Shown here one piece after another: positions 25,761 to 33,984 of a DNA stretch of 53,967 bases. The position numbers and the translations under genes are program-made. The stretch is taken from contig DIFU01000128.1 in the NCBI GenBank assembly GCA_002419285.1, positions 1-53,967 of the forward strand, in the 5' to 3' direction. A model generated the notes under the pieces. It had not been told where the DNA came from and searched no databases. It saw only the letters and a list, made by a program, of their open reading frames with translations. The first letter of the stretch is position 1. The number at the start of each line of letters is the position of its first letter. The stretch is from Prolixibacteraceae bacterium UBA5740. Its GTDB lineage: Bacteria; Bacteroidota; Bacteroidia; Bacteroidales; Prolixibacteraceae.

Positions 25761-28700
25761 CTAAATAAACATTATGGCTTCATTGTCGTAAGATTCTAAA
25801 ACCTTATTCGGTTCATCCCTGTCAAAGAATCCAGGATTTGTTGTGCTCACGCCAAATTTTATGCCCTTTGTCGTAGAAATTGCATCAATATCAAGTATCT
25901 TAAATCTATTTGCTCCGGTTCCAGCCCCAAAAATGCGCCCGCTTGTTATGCATCTTATCGTCTGACCAGGAGCCGCATCATCCAAGGCAATTCCGCTGAA
26001 ATTATCTGATGATGTAGCTTTTTTTACTCCTGAATCTCCGTCAAATGATATTGCCATACCTTTCAATATTGCAGTTGCATCCGTATTCATGACTACTTTC
26101 ATGCCGTCAAATTGTGGGTAATACTCAAATCCAGGGGAGTATGTATCAACATCTGCAACCGTGCCAATAACGGAAGTTATCTTGCTGATTACATAGGCAT
26201 TGTTCTGCGCTGTGTAATTTTCATTGAACGTAACATTATAGGTTGACCCGTCAATTATTATCGTAAGAATTTTATTTACAACAGTACAGTCTCCGAGCTT
26301 CTTCCCAAGACTGGTGTGGGTCGTACCTTCGTCAATGTCTTTTCCACCGACAGCAAATCCTTTCAATGTATCACCGCCATCTTTAAAATAATAACCGTAT
26401 TTGAATTTCCACTGCCACAGCGTTGTTTCTTCAACAACCCTGTTCTTATCTCCGATTATAGCCTCAAATGCCGAGCTGTTTTCATTGAATCGAACAGTAG
26501 ATAACGCTCCCGCAGATTTTGATGTTATACGCAACCCTTTTCCCTTGGGGTTTCCGTTGTAAAAAAGAAGCGGTTTTGAAGAACATTTTATCATGCAATT
26601 TGCATAATCCGCCCAAACCGAGAACGCTGTATAATACCACTGATAGGAGAAAGTATTAAATCCGTTGAACCTGCAATCTATAAGATTAACATTGACAATT
26701 CGCTCAACAGGATAATTTGCTAATTGTATGAACCCGTAAACATCACAGTTGATTAGATTTACCTCGCCACCCCTTTTCACGGTATTAAGTGCTGTGTGCA
26801 TCGCAAATGCAGACCCCTCGGTCTTAATTGTACAGTTTGCAATATTCCACACCTGACCGTCTCTCATACCAGTTCCAAAAACTGTTCCCCCAGCACTGCC
26901 TCCCATTTCAACATTGCCTTTATTCTCTAAGTAGCAGTGATCAATTGTCAGAGTCTTATTTGTAACGAGGTTTCCTCCCTCAAAATGTACATTGTATCTA
27001 CAATTCTTAGCAATGATGCTCATATTGCTAAGTTTACTGTTTGAGTTCCACATAACAGGTTGGTAGTCTGTGTATATTTTCCCTGATGGGAATACAGAAC
27101 CTGCTGCAAGTTCAACAGCAACAACAGATTTGTCTTTTCCAAGTCCTTCTACATCTATCCAGTCTTTACCTACAATCACAGTTGGTTCTCCAAACTGACC
27201 ATCATCATAAACAAAGTCAGAGGGGTCTGTGAACAACCAAATCCCCTCGCAAAGGATCTTATATCTTTTCTGACTTGAAGCATCTGTGATAGAGGCTAAA
27301 GCATCCCCTATGGCGTTCAGTCCGACAAAATCAGCGTCAACCCCAGCTGTCCCAAACCTTTTGCATGTTATTTCTGTCAAAGTGTATGGTATCTGAGTAT
27401 TAATTATTTCTTTTGATTCAGGAGTACTCAAAACCTGGAGGATCTGTTTCTCAGTTCTATATATCTCTTTGCTTTTAGCTAAAGAGGATTGGCTCTCAGT
27501 CTGAGGATCAATGTAAAATCCATCGAACTCTACAACAAGGTCTGACCCAGTTACAGCGGTTCCAGATCTCAGTTGCATGTAAAGTTTAACAGCAGAGGAG
27601 TATTGCGATAGATTTTGAGACAATTCGCATGTCATAACTCCATTAGATACAACTCCTGTTCCTTTCGTAGTAGTTACACCAGAACCAAAAAGATAATAGT
27701 CGATTGTTCTTGATTGCCAATTTGAAACCTTGAACTTTGCAATATATTTTCCTGATATTCCAGAACTCTCTGCATATAAATCTTTGGTCCAATCAGGGAA
27801 TAAATTTATGAGAGAATCATTTCCAGTCTGCCCCACAGGTATAGTAAATTTAGATTCACTATTTTTAATGGCACCATTTGCAACTACACAAGTTGTAGAA
27901 ATATTATCTGGGATAGTTCTATAAAATCCATCAATCTTTAAGGACAAAGGACTTATTTTAGTATCAACTAAACTTGCTTTGAAATAGAAAGCTGGGTTGA
28001 TTATCATCTTTGTTGTTCCGTAATTTCCTACTGAAGAACCTTCTACTATAAGCGAATAGTCAATCGTCATATCAATATCACAAGCATAAGAACCCCCCGA
28101 TGAAGCTGATGCTGCTTTAAGGGATATAAAAGTTTTCCCTGAAACAGACCCAGCTTCATTGTTCCAAAAGAATCGTTCTTCCACCTCAGTTGAAGCATTG
28201 ATTCTTTTCATTACGATTTGATCTTTTACTGTTGCGTGATTCCTGAATAATTGTTCGATTGCGTAATAATAACCGTCTGCGGTATTATTGCATTTTATAT
28301 CAATGATAGCTGATCTCACTCCCGAATTTTCTACATGATATTGATTTTTGCTCGACCAGAGTGGTGTATTGCCCGCTAATTGACCCAATTCATCTGTCAC
28401 CGCTTTTTGACTCATCACGTCTGATAAACTGGCTCCGGTGGTTTGGACAACGGAAGTCTTGTCAACCTTTGCATCATCAACCGCTTTGAGTGTTTTGGGC
28501 GCAGCGGTATAACCATGGTCAGCCTTATTAACTGTTGCAGCCACAGCCTGATCCCTTGCGGTTTCGGCAGCGGTCTTTGCTGTTTGGGCTCCGGTTAGGG
28601 CTGTCTGTGCGCCTGATAATGCCGTTTCGGCACCTGCTTGGGCTGTTTCGGCTGCGGTTTGTGCTGCCAGGGCATCTGTCTTGGCTGTTTCAGCTGCGGT

Positions 28701-29126
28701 CTTATAAGCGAGCGCATCTGCAGCAGCCTGAGAGGCATCAATTGCAAAATCAGATCCGGTAAAGTGTACTGATATTTGACTGTTTTGAAGGAAAACGATC
28801 TCGGTGGATCCGGAGTTGTCCGGACGTTCATCTCCGTCAACATATGGATCGGCAAGGCGACATTCGATGGTCTTGCTTATAACCTTACTCCCTCCGGAGG
28901 TTGCAAACTCAAGAACGATGTTCAACCTTCCAGCCTTCAGGTCTGCGGTGTCTGTTTTGGACAGGGTTGCCGTGAAGGTAGTGGCGTTCACGGAGGTGAT
29001 TGAGGCCGTTTTTACGGCCGAGAACGGTGTGAAAAACTTTACGACCTTGCTGGTGTATGTGCTTAGGTCGTTGGTTGACGAGAATGTCAATGTGATGTCT
29101 TCTCCCTTATAGAACAGTGCTTTCAT
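25761..29126 (-). CDS. Tail fibre / receptor-binding protein with beta-helix
   Basis: 1121 residues. Residues 1-110 resemble the N-terminal attachment domain of upper-baseplate (BppU-like) proteins. About 120-200 is an Ala-rich coiled coil of repeated AETA/AQTA units, followed by MSQKAVTDEL. The central and C-terminal parts are beta-rich. A stretch around 650-880 with repeated short turns (IIAKNCRYN, LTIDHCYLEN, IANCTIKT, LINCDVYG, LIDCRFNG) looks like a right-handed parallel beta-helix typical of glycan-binding or depolymerase fibres. The 5' part is GC-rich and the rest clearly AT-rich, so the distal part was probably exchanged. It lies between the two terminase genes. Confidence 0.75.
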   Translation of the reverse strand: MKALFYKGEDITLTFSSTNDLSTYTSKVVKFFTPFSAVKTASITSVNATTFTATLSKTDTADLKAGRLNIVLEFATSGGSKVISKTIECRLADPYVDGDERPDNSGSTEIVFLQNSQISVHFTGSDFAIDASQAAADALAYKTAAETAKTDALAAQTAAETAQAGAETALSGAQTALTGAQTAKTAAETARDQAVAATVNKADHGYTAAPKTLKAVDDAKVDKTSVVQTTGASLSDVMSQKAVTDELGQLAGNTPLWSSKNQYHVENSGVRSAIIDIKCNNTADGYYYAIEQLFRNHATVKDQIVMKRINASTEVEERFFWNNEAGSVSGKTFISLKAASASSGGSYACDIDMTIDYSLIVEGSSVGNYGTTKMIINPAFYFKASLVDTKISPLSLKIDGFYRTIPDNISTTCVVANGAIKNSESKFTIPVGQTGNDSLINLFPDWTKDLYAESSGISGKYIAKFKVSNWQSRTIDYYLFGSGVTTTKGTGVVSNGVMTCELSQNLSQYSSAVKLYMQLRSGTAVTGSDLVVEFDGFYIDPQTESQSSLAKSKEIYRTEKQILQVLSTPESKEIINTQIPYTLTEITCKRFGTAGVDADFVGLNAIGDALASITDASSQKRYKILCEGIWLFTDPSDFVYDDGQFGEPTVIVGKDWIDVEGLGKDKSVVAVELAAGSVFPSGKIYTDYQPVMWNSNSKLSNMSIIAKNCRYNVHFEGGNLVTNKTLTIDHCYLENKGNVEMGGSAGGTVFGTGMRDGQVWNIANCTIKTEGSAFAMHTALNTVKRGGEVNLINCDVYGFIQLANYPVERIVNVNLIDCRFNGFNTFSYQWYYTAFSVWADYANCMIKCSSKPLLFYNGNPKGKGLRITSKSAGALSTVRFNENSSAFEAIIGDKNRVVEETTLWQWKFKYGYYFKDGGDTLKGFAVGGKDIDEGTTHTSLGKKLGDCTVVNKILTIIIDGSTYNVTFNENYTAQNNAYVISKITSVIGTVADVDTYSPGFEYYPQFDGMKVVMNTDATAILKGMAISFDGDSGVKKATSSDNFSGIALDDAAPGQTIRCITSGRIFGAGTGANRFKILDIDAISTTKGIKFGVSTTNPGFFDRDEPNKVLESYDNEAIMFI

Positions 29127-29144
29127 CTTATCCTGATTAGTGGG

Positions 29145-29639
29145 TTATTTGCTATTTAATTTGGCCTCCAGCTCGGCAATCTTGGCATTTAGCTCCTCGT
29201 CGCTCAAAGCGGCAAACAGATCCTTTCCATCCTTGCCGGTCAGCTCGTTGTTCTGGCGGTTTTTGTACTCTTCCGCGGCCTTGTTGGTCAAAAGGAATAT
29301 TGTTGCAGCCACATTGGGCTGAAAATGCTTTTTAATGGTGGTTTGTTCCTTTATCTTCGGCTTGCCATCCTTGTCGTTCACATAAACCGTTTTCTTTTCG
29401 TCGGCATCGTATCCGTTTATAAGCTTACGAAGGGAATTCTTTGCCTCCTGGACAAGTATCTCATCGAATTCGCCTCTTGCCTTTTTAATAGCCTCCAGAA
29501 ATTCCGGTTTTGATTCCTGCCAGTCATAGAAGGTGCTTACAGCGATGCCAGCCATCGAACACAACTCGACGACCGTATAGCTATCCCTTTTTATCAGGTC
29601 AGTTATTTGCTTCACTATTCGCTTGTTATACTTTGCCAT
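29145..29639 (-). CDS. Terminase small subunit
   Basis: 164 residues. An N-terminal helix-turn-helix (SYTVVELCSMAGIAVSTFYDW, about 20-40) of the homeodomain-like type seen in small terminases is followed by a helical oligomerisation region and a coiled C-terminal tail. It binds the packaging site and recruits the large subunit. It follows the ParB-like gene with 2 bp between them. Confidence 0.8.
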   Translation of the reverse strand: MAKYNKRIVKQITDLIKRDSYTVVELCSMAGIAVSTFYDWQESKPEFLEAIKKARGEFDEILVQEAKNSLRKLINGYDADEKKTVYVNDKDGKPKIKEQTTIKKHFQPNVAATIFLLTNKAAEEYKNRQNNELTGKDGKDLFAALSDEELNAKIAELEAKLNSK

Positions 29640-29641
29640 GA

Positions 29642-30193
29642 CTATTCCTTCAGTTTACAAGTAAATCCACGGTCCTGTAGCTCGGAGAACAGTTCAGAGA
29701 GCTTCATGACCTCGCCACATTCAACGATAAGCTTTGTTGAGATCTCTTTCTTGGCTTCTTCTTCCGGATCATCGGGTTTTAGCTCTGGAAGCATGACGCC
29801 CCAATCATCTAGATCGACATCCCAATTCTGCTGGATTTGGGCAATCGCATTGTGGTCCCAATCAAGGTTTGCCTTGGATGTTGAGTTGTCAGCCAGGGCA
29901 AGTTCCCGGCCAGTTTTTGTATTGAGGTCGATATCGGTTCTTTTGACGGCCACCAGCTTGGTTCCGTCTGTTTCGACGATTATGATGTCTTCGATTCCGA
30001 TGGAAGCGGCGGCTTCGGTGGATTTGTTTCCGGCAATGATTTGGTTGTTTTTATCCAAGAGGATGGATCTACCCGCACCGAGTTCCCGGAATGATTTTTC
30101 GATCAGGTGATTTCCGTATTGGGTTCCCTTGTTGGCGTTTAGATCATCCGGGACCAGTTGGCTGATTTTTGTTTCGACAACGGATGGTTTCAT
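29642..30193 (-). CDS. ParB-like nuclease-domain protein upstream of terminase
   Basis: 183 residues. The ParB/Srx-like domain fills the first ~95 residues, with GAGRS at 39-43 and IIAGN at 52-56. An acidic C-terminus follows. Such proteins are common just upstream of small terminases in Bacteroidota phages. They may act as nucleases or DNA-binding factors in packaging. It is the first gene of the packaging transcript; a perfect dispersed palindrome lies 31 bp upstream. Confidence 0.8.
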   Translation of the reverse strand: MKPSVVETKISQLVPDDLNANKGTQYGNHLIEKSFRELGAGRSILLDKNNQIIAGNKSTEAAASIGIEDIIIVETDGTKLVAVKRTDIDLNTKTGRELALADNSTSKANLDWDHNAIAQIQQNWDVDLDDWGVMLPELKPDDPEEEAKKEISTKLIVECGEVMKLSELFSELQDRGFTCKLKE

Positions 30194-30223
30194 GCTAATG
30201 CTTTTCGCTAAAATAGCAAAGAC

Positions 30224-30238
30224 GTATCAGACTGATAC
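30224..30238. promoter_or_regulatory. Dispersed palindrome, copy 5 (packaging genes)
   Basis: GTATCAGACTGATAC, a perfect 7-1-7 palindrome, 31 bp upstream of the ParB-like gene. Confidence 0.75.
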
Positions 30239-30444
30239 TTGAAATATGAAAAAGTTGTGCAAATCTTATGGGGATTAAGCCGGCACTAATTGCGGTTTTT
30301 GGGGCAAAAAGCAGCAGTTTTCAGGAATTATCCCGGCTTTTGATGTACATTTTCATCATTTTTTAACCTTTTTTGAATCAAAAAATACTTACTTTCGCGC
30401 AATAATTGTAACTTGGTTACGCCAAACAAAACCATCGACTCGTA

Positions 30445-30624
30445 ATGAGAAATGCCAATTACCGTGGAATTCCTTGCTGGTACAATCCAGTAACCGACGA
30501 GCTGAAAGGCAGAAATTGGTTTTACGATCTATTGGTTTCTTGCAACATTTGGTGGGACATCAACGTTCTATGTATTGAAAGTCTTCCGATCTGGGTTGAA
30601 GTTGACGAGTTGGAAAAAAAATGA
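30445..30624 (+). CDS. Small Trp-rich protein
   Basis: 59 residues: RGIPCWYNPVTDELKGRNWF, then hydrophobic strands and an acidic end (IWVEVDELEKK). The composition (four Trp, several Tyr and Cys in a clean frame) looks like a real small phage protein. It is on the plus strand, opposite to its neighbours, and its 3' end overlaps the minus-strand terminator at 30614-30648. Function unknown. Confidence 0.55.
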   Translation: MRNANYRGIPCWYNPVTDELKGRNWFYDLLVSCNIWWDINVLCIESLPIWVEVDELEKK

Positions 30625-30648
30625 GCAGCCGGTTGGCCCCAGCTGCCC
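30614..30648 (-). terminator. Terminator at the end of the early region
   Basis: On the minus strand a 10-bp stem (30623-30632 with 30639-30648, two G-U pairs) with a 6-nt loop is followed by ATTTTTTTT. It would stop early transcription before it enters the late genes. Confidence 0.75.
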
Positions 30649-30698
30649 ATAGTTAACAAGCGACGATGTACATCGCTACTAGAGATTTCCCTCTGAAT

Positions 30699-30839
30699 CT
30701 AGGATTCCTGCTTGCCAATGACAATCCAAAATCGGAAGACTTTTCTTCCTTTTGGATAAATCCATCGGCCATGTCGAAAAACTCTTTTCGCAAAGATGAG
30801 TTTCTCAACATTACTGTTGCGAATTCTATAAACCTCCAT
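30699..30839 (-). CDS. Small basic protein, last early gene
   Basis: 46 residues, strongly basic (KLIFAKRVFRHGRWIYPKG, then KVFRFWIVI). It resembles small proteins of Bacteroidota phages with an IYPK core. It has a minus-strand terminator 50 bp downstream, which supports a transcript in this direction. The overlapping plus-strand frame at 30666-30848 lacks such context. Function unknown. Confidence 0.5.
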   Translation of the reverse strand: MEVYRIRNSNVEKLIFAKRVFRHGRWIYPKGRKVFRFWIVIGKQES

Positions 30840-31039
30840 TTTTTATGAGATTTAACCCTGACAGCCGGGTCGGCTATTTTACTACAGGAGTAAAATACAT
30901 TTACGCCATAGTTGTCTATTGATTTTACTTTGTGGTTAATAACAACTCCTGCAGGCCTATAAAAAATGGATCAGCAAATAAAGAACTCAAATCTCTTGCT
31001 ACAAAAATAATCAATATGTAAGTTATTTTTTTACGTTTA

Positions 31040-31199
31040 GCAATGCTTTCATTGCAAAGTTTTCAACGTTCGAGCGTTAGTATCCTGTGAATTAATTAGT
31101 TGACTCCCATTTGTAACACCTTGGGTGTTGAAAGATGTTGAAAACTAGAGGGTTGTCATCATTTACCGTTTTTGATTATATTCCGGTAAATGACTGACA
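31040..31199. ncRNA. Run of stable hairpins in a 475-bp gap: candidate structured RNA or origin
   Basis: The gap 30840-31314 has no convincing gene but holds consecutive inverted repeats. H1 is GCAATG/CATTGC with a CTTT loop (31040-31055). H2 is a 13-bp stem (31058-31070 with 31134-31146, two G-U pairs) enclosing AACACC-TTG-GGTGTT (31115-31129). H3 is a 15-bp stem with one bulge (31154-31168 with 31184-31199). The strand is not determined. It could be a processed part of the early mRNA, a separate small RNA, or a replication origin. The rest of the gap shows nothing I can name. Confidence 0.5.
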
Positions 31200-31314
31200 T
31201 CCAGTAATATATGAATGTTCAAATGATTGTTTGAAAATTGAAATGTTATAAAGTGCAAATTTTTTACCTTGATTTCAGTGGTTTTTTATGCACAAAGTAT
31301 TCACAATAGGTGTT

Positions 31315-31539
31315 TTAGCTGAATCTAAAGAGTAATAGCTGGATTGGATCTTTATGAAGTATTATCAGATTATCCCGGTGGCAGATCCGGGATGTAATGT
31401 ACCATCTTGCAAGTTTTCCAAACGTATTAGGCTGGTCCAGAGTGCAGGTAATCCAGATCATCCGGACTTTGTTGACGGTCATTTCCTGTCCATCAACCTT
31501 GTGTTTTACCCTGGTTCCTGGCTTTAAATCAATCCCCAT
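31315..31539 (-). CDS. Small DUF2158/YodC-like protein
   Basis: 74 residues. The first part reads PGTRVKHKVDGQEMTVNKV and then WITCTL. This resembles the small DUF2158 domain, a short beta-barrel with the pattern GxxVxLKSGGPxMTV. The C-terminal 20 residues are hydrophobic and unconserved. Function unknown. Confidence 0.6.
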   Translation of the reverse strand: MGIDLKPGTRVKHKVDGQEMTVNKVRMIWITCTLDQPNTFGKLARWYITSRICHRDNLIILHKDPIQLLLFRFS

Positions 31540-31573
31540 AATCTCTCAACTAACATTTGAGTCAAATTGCAAA

Positions 31574-31912
31574 TCAGAACTGGATCTCGGTTTGTCCGAT
31601 AAGCTTTCCGCTCTTTATGGTTCTGTTTCGGTGCTGCCGGTCGTAATTGTTGTGGCATTTCTGGCACATTGCCATCAGGTTTAAATAGTCGCAATTTTCC
31701 GGCTGGTGGTCGAGGTGAGCGACTGTAAGTATGATTCTGATGGCTCCATCTTCACCTGAAAGGCATAGTTCTCTGGTCTTGCTGTTAACCCATGCGTAAT
31801 TTGGAACTCCGCAGACTTCGCACCGGTTGTTTGCCCGATTAAATCGGATATCTTCGGATATTTGCTTCCAGTTCTCTGGATAACGTGCTTTATTTTGTGT
31901 TTTGATCGGCAT
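31574..31912 (-). CDS. HNH endonuclease
   Basis: 112 residues started at the ATG at 31912. The zinc-binding pairs CEVC (31-34) and CQKCH (83-87) frame the catalytic VAHLDH (His66, His69) and an Asn in NLMAMC. This is the standard HNH fold. It overlaps the GNAT gene by 23 bp. HNH proteins in tailed phages often help terminase at the cos site; this gene is the early gene nearest the packaging genes. It could also be a free-standing nuclease. Confidence 0.85.
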   Translation of the reverse strand: MPIKTQNKARYPENWKQISEDIRFNRANNRCEVCGVPNYAWVNSKTRELCLSGEDGAIRIILTVAHLDHQPENCDYLNLMAMCQKCHNNYDRQHRNRTIKSGKLIGQTEIQF

Positions 31913-32315
31913 ATGTTTCAAAATTATTGGTTAAGGTTTTTTCCATCCAAACAGAGTTGGGCTCATCCGTATTTTCTCCAATTTCGACGTATCCACGCTT
32001 TTTGTACCAATCGTATTGCCAGGTGTTTTTTTCGACCCAGAGACAAGAATATTTAGCATTAAAATCAATGCCTATTTTTTCGCGGATAATCTGAAGTTCG
32101 GTACCTAACGCTTTTTTTCGAGCCTTTGGGGATACTGATAGATTGTCCAAGTAAATAGTTGTGTCATCATCCCAATACCAGTAAATTCGAGCAAAAGCAT
32201 TGCCTTTTCTCTCCATGATCCATATTGAGCCGCCCCAAACCGATCTCATATAGTGGTAAAGGAAACGATGACTGATACATAGTAGTGCTTTTCGTATCTT
32301 TTTTGCTGATATCAT
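31890..32315 (-). CDS. GNAT-family acetyltransferase
   Basis: 141 residues. Motif A is recognisable as LDNLSVSPKARKKALGTEL (acetyl-CoA-binding strand and helix), although the usual RxxGxG/A loop is altered to KARKKALGT. WYKKRGYVEIG near residue 108 is motif B. The substrate is unknown; phage GNATs may modify host or phage proteins. It overlaps the HNH gene. Confidence 0.75.
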   Translation of the reverse strand: MISAKKIRKALLCISHRFLYHYMRSVWGGSIWIMERKGNAFARIYWYWDDDTTIYLDNLSVSPKARKKALGTELQIIREKIGIDFNAKYSCLWVEKNTWQYDWYKKRGYVEIGENTDEPNSVWMEKTLTNNFETYADQNTK

Positions 32316-32349
32316 TTTTAAGAAATTTCAACTTAGTCCCAAGGTGAAC

Positions 32350-32793
32350 CTATTCTGAAATGGTTAATTCTTCTCCGGTCAGGGCAAAATATAGGTTCTG
32401 CAATTGATGAACGTACTCTAATGGCGGTTCGATCTCGTTGTTATACCGAACGCCATACCCGCTTTCGGGATCTCCGTTTATGCTGAATAATCCCGTTGGT
32501 GTTTCCTTTGTCCAGAAGTAAAAATCATAACCACCTTGATCTAACCCAAATTTCACCAGCCATTCATCGGTTAGTGGGATAGGCTCAATAAATTCATCGA
32601 ACTGACTGTATGTTCTTATAAACCTTGCATTACGACTTTTATGGCGCAATGAAACCACGTTTTTTGACTCTGGAAACTCCTTGTCGTATCTTTCGTTGAT
32701 TCCATAAACACTGTATATTTCACGATTTGTTTCGGGTAACAAATCGTTATGGATCTTTACTAAATTCCCGATTCTTAACTCGTTTGCGTTCAT
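32350..32793 (-). CDS. Conserved Bacteroidota phage protein, unknown function
   Basis: 147 residues beginning NANELRIGNLV and containing IEPIPLTDEWLVKFG and EYVHQLQNLYFALTGEEL. I recognise this as a type of protein very common in phages and mobile elements of Bacteroidota, but no activity is known to me. It follows a 39-residue membrane protein by 1 nt. Confidence 0.7.
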   Translation of the reverse strand: MNANELRIGNLVKIHNDLLPETNREIYSVYGINERYDKEFPESKNVVSLRHKSRNARFIRTYSQFDEFIEPIPLTDEWLVKFGLDQGGYDFYFWTKETPTGLFSINGDPESGYGVRYNNEIEPPLEYVHQLQNLYFALTGEELTISE

Positions 32794-32794
32794 G

Positions 32795-32914
32795 TCATTC
32801 AGTTTTATTTGTTTTATTAAATCTCCATTCTTGTATTGCCATTATGATCATTCCGACTACAACCGTTAAATATGACCCGGCAAAGCACAATGCTATTCCT
32901 AATTCTTCACTCAT
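32795..32914 (-). CDS. Very small membrane protein
   Basis: 39 residues with one membrane segment (about 5-27, GIALCFAGSYLTVVVGMIIM) and a short basic tail. The stop at 32795-32797 lies 1 nt before the next ATG. Its spacing within the early operon and clean hydrophobic pattern support it, though it is short. Confidence 0.5.
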   Translation of the reverse strand: MSEELGIALCFAGSYLTVVVGMIIMAIQEWRFNKTNKTE

Positions 32915-32986
32915 ACTGCTTTAATTAATTAAGTTTTCTTGCACGTTTTGCTTTAATAAAATGGTTCAACTTCCCCTCAAGGTGTG

Positions 32987-33169
32987 TTATTCAAATTTTT
33001 GTTTATACAGCCATTCCTGAACTAGGATGGTTTCATTGTCTATCTTCTTGACTCCTGATTTCGGGAGCCATACTTTATCACCTTCGCAGTCAAAAAGGAT
33101 CGCTTTATCCAGAGCCTTAAGCTGCCGGGCATAAATCTTTACAGCCGGTTTGTTGTTTACTTCGAACAT
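32987..33169 (-). CDS. Small protein, unknown function
   Basis: 60 residues: a KIYARQLKALDKAILFDCEG core followed by KVWLPKSGVKKID and VQEWLYKQK. It is a probable small beta domain. The first codons overlap the RuvC-like gene by 13 bp. Similar small proteins are frequent in Bacteroidota phages next to replication genes. Confidence 0.6.
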   Translation of the reverse strand: MFEVNNKPAVKIYARQLKALDKAILFDCEGDKVWLPKSGVKKIDNETILVQEWLYKQKFE

Positions 33170-33678
33170 TGCGTGCCTTTTTGTTTGGGTTTAACAACAA
33201 TTGGGAATCCTGCATGATGCCATGCCAAAAGAGCTGCATCCCTAATCTCCTGATTGGTTCTGGCGACAATCCCGGGAATAAACTGCGCAATTTCTTCATG
33301 GGTGATTTTCCGATCTGCCCCGGACCATACTTTTTTCAGAGGTCGGACCAGCTCTACATGCACTCCAAAATGATGGCACATTTCAACGATTTTGCGACCG
33401 GTCTCATGATTTCGTCCCACGGCATTGCCCTTTGACGCAGAAAGACGACGGGAATCGCCTTGCCTTATATGCCAGTGTGCTTCATTAAGCCACCCCGCCT
33501 CTATTATAACCAACGTGTCTGGTACCAGTAACTGCAGGTCAGTAATTAAGTCAATCAGGACAGGAAATGGCATGTTGTACATATCCATCTTTTTGGTCCT
33601 CAGGTTCAAAATTGCAACTCCAGACTTTTCACAGTCCGGATCAATGGCCAGGATTACATCTACTTTTTTCATGGTCAT
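33157..33678 (-). CDS. RuvC-like Holliday-junction resolvase
   Basis: 173 residues with an RNase H fold. ILAIDPDCEKSGVAI holds the first acidic residue (Asp13, perhaps Asp15), VIIEAGW the Glu at 60, and RDAALLAWHH the last Asp at 147. GRNHETGRKIVE matches the dimer or DNA-contact helix of RuvC. It would resolve branched DNA before packaging. The start codon overlaps the preceding stop (ATGA). Confidence 0.85.
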   Translation of the reverse strand: MTMKKVDVILAIDPDCEKSGVAILNLRTKKMDMYNMPFPVLIDLITDLQLLVPDTLVIIEAGWLNEAHWHIRQGDSRRLSASKGNAVGRNHETGRKIVEMCHHFGVHVELVRPLKKVWSGADRKITHEEIAQFIPGIVARTNQEIRDAALLAWHHAGFPIVVKPKQKGTQCSK

Positions 33679-33803
33679 AGTATGAAGGTTATTGCCACCC
33701 AGACCAATCGACCGGTTAATACGACAATTAATAAGATAACTGCCCAGAAAAGGATCCTGGCACTGTCCCGATGTGATTTCTCCTTGTAGTTGTATTCATT
33801 CAT
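33675..33803 (-). CDS. Very small membrane protein
   Basis: 42 residues started at the ATG at 33803. A charged start (NEYNYKEKSHRDSAR) is followed by one membrane segment (about 17-42). It overlaps both neighbours by ATGA, so it is co-translated with the membrane protein upstream and the resolvase downstream. Confidence 0.55.
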   Translation of the reverse strand: MNEYNYKEKSHRDSARILFWAVILLIVVLTGRLVWVAITFIL

Positions 33804-33967
33804 TTCAGTTCCCTCCCAAGATACATGACAGTGAAGACAGTCCCGGCGCCAATGCTGGCACTTGATATGGAGAATCCCCATCCGATTATCTTCATGGCCA
33901 GAACTCCTGCCAAAAGCAACCAGGCACCAATAAAGAGCGCAGGCAGATTTGATTTTTTGATTTTCAT
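33800..33967 (-). CDS. Small membrane protein
   Basis: 55 residues with two hydrophobic segments (about 8-25 and 28-49, the second Gly/Ser-rich) and a basic start (MKIKKSN). It overlaps the next small membrane gene by ATGA. The pair may work together; the function is unknown. Confidence 0.55.
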   Translation of the reverse strand: MKIKKSNLPALFIGAWLLLAGVLAMKIIGWGFSISSASIGAGTVFTVMYLGRELK

Positions 33968-33984
33968 ATCCGGTGTTTTAAAGG

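Noticed and set aside
30666..30848. Plus-strand 60-codon frame
   Set aside because: The opposite strand has a more gene-like small basic protein with a terminator in its direction.
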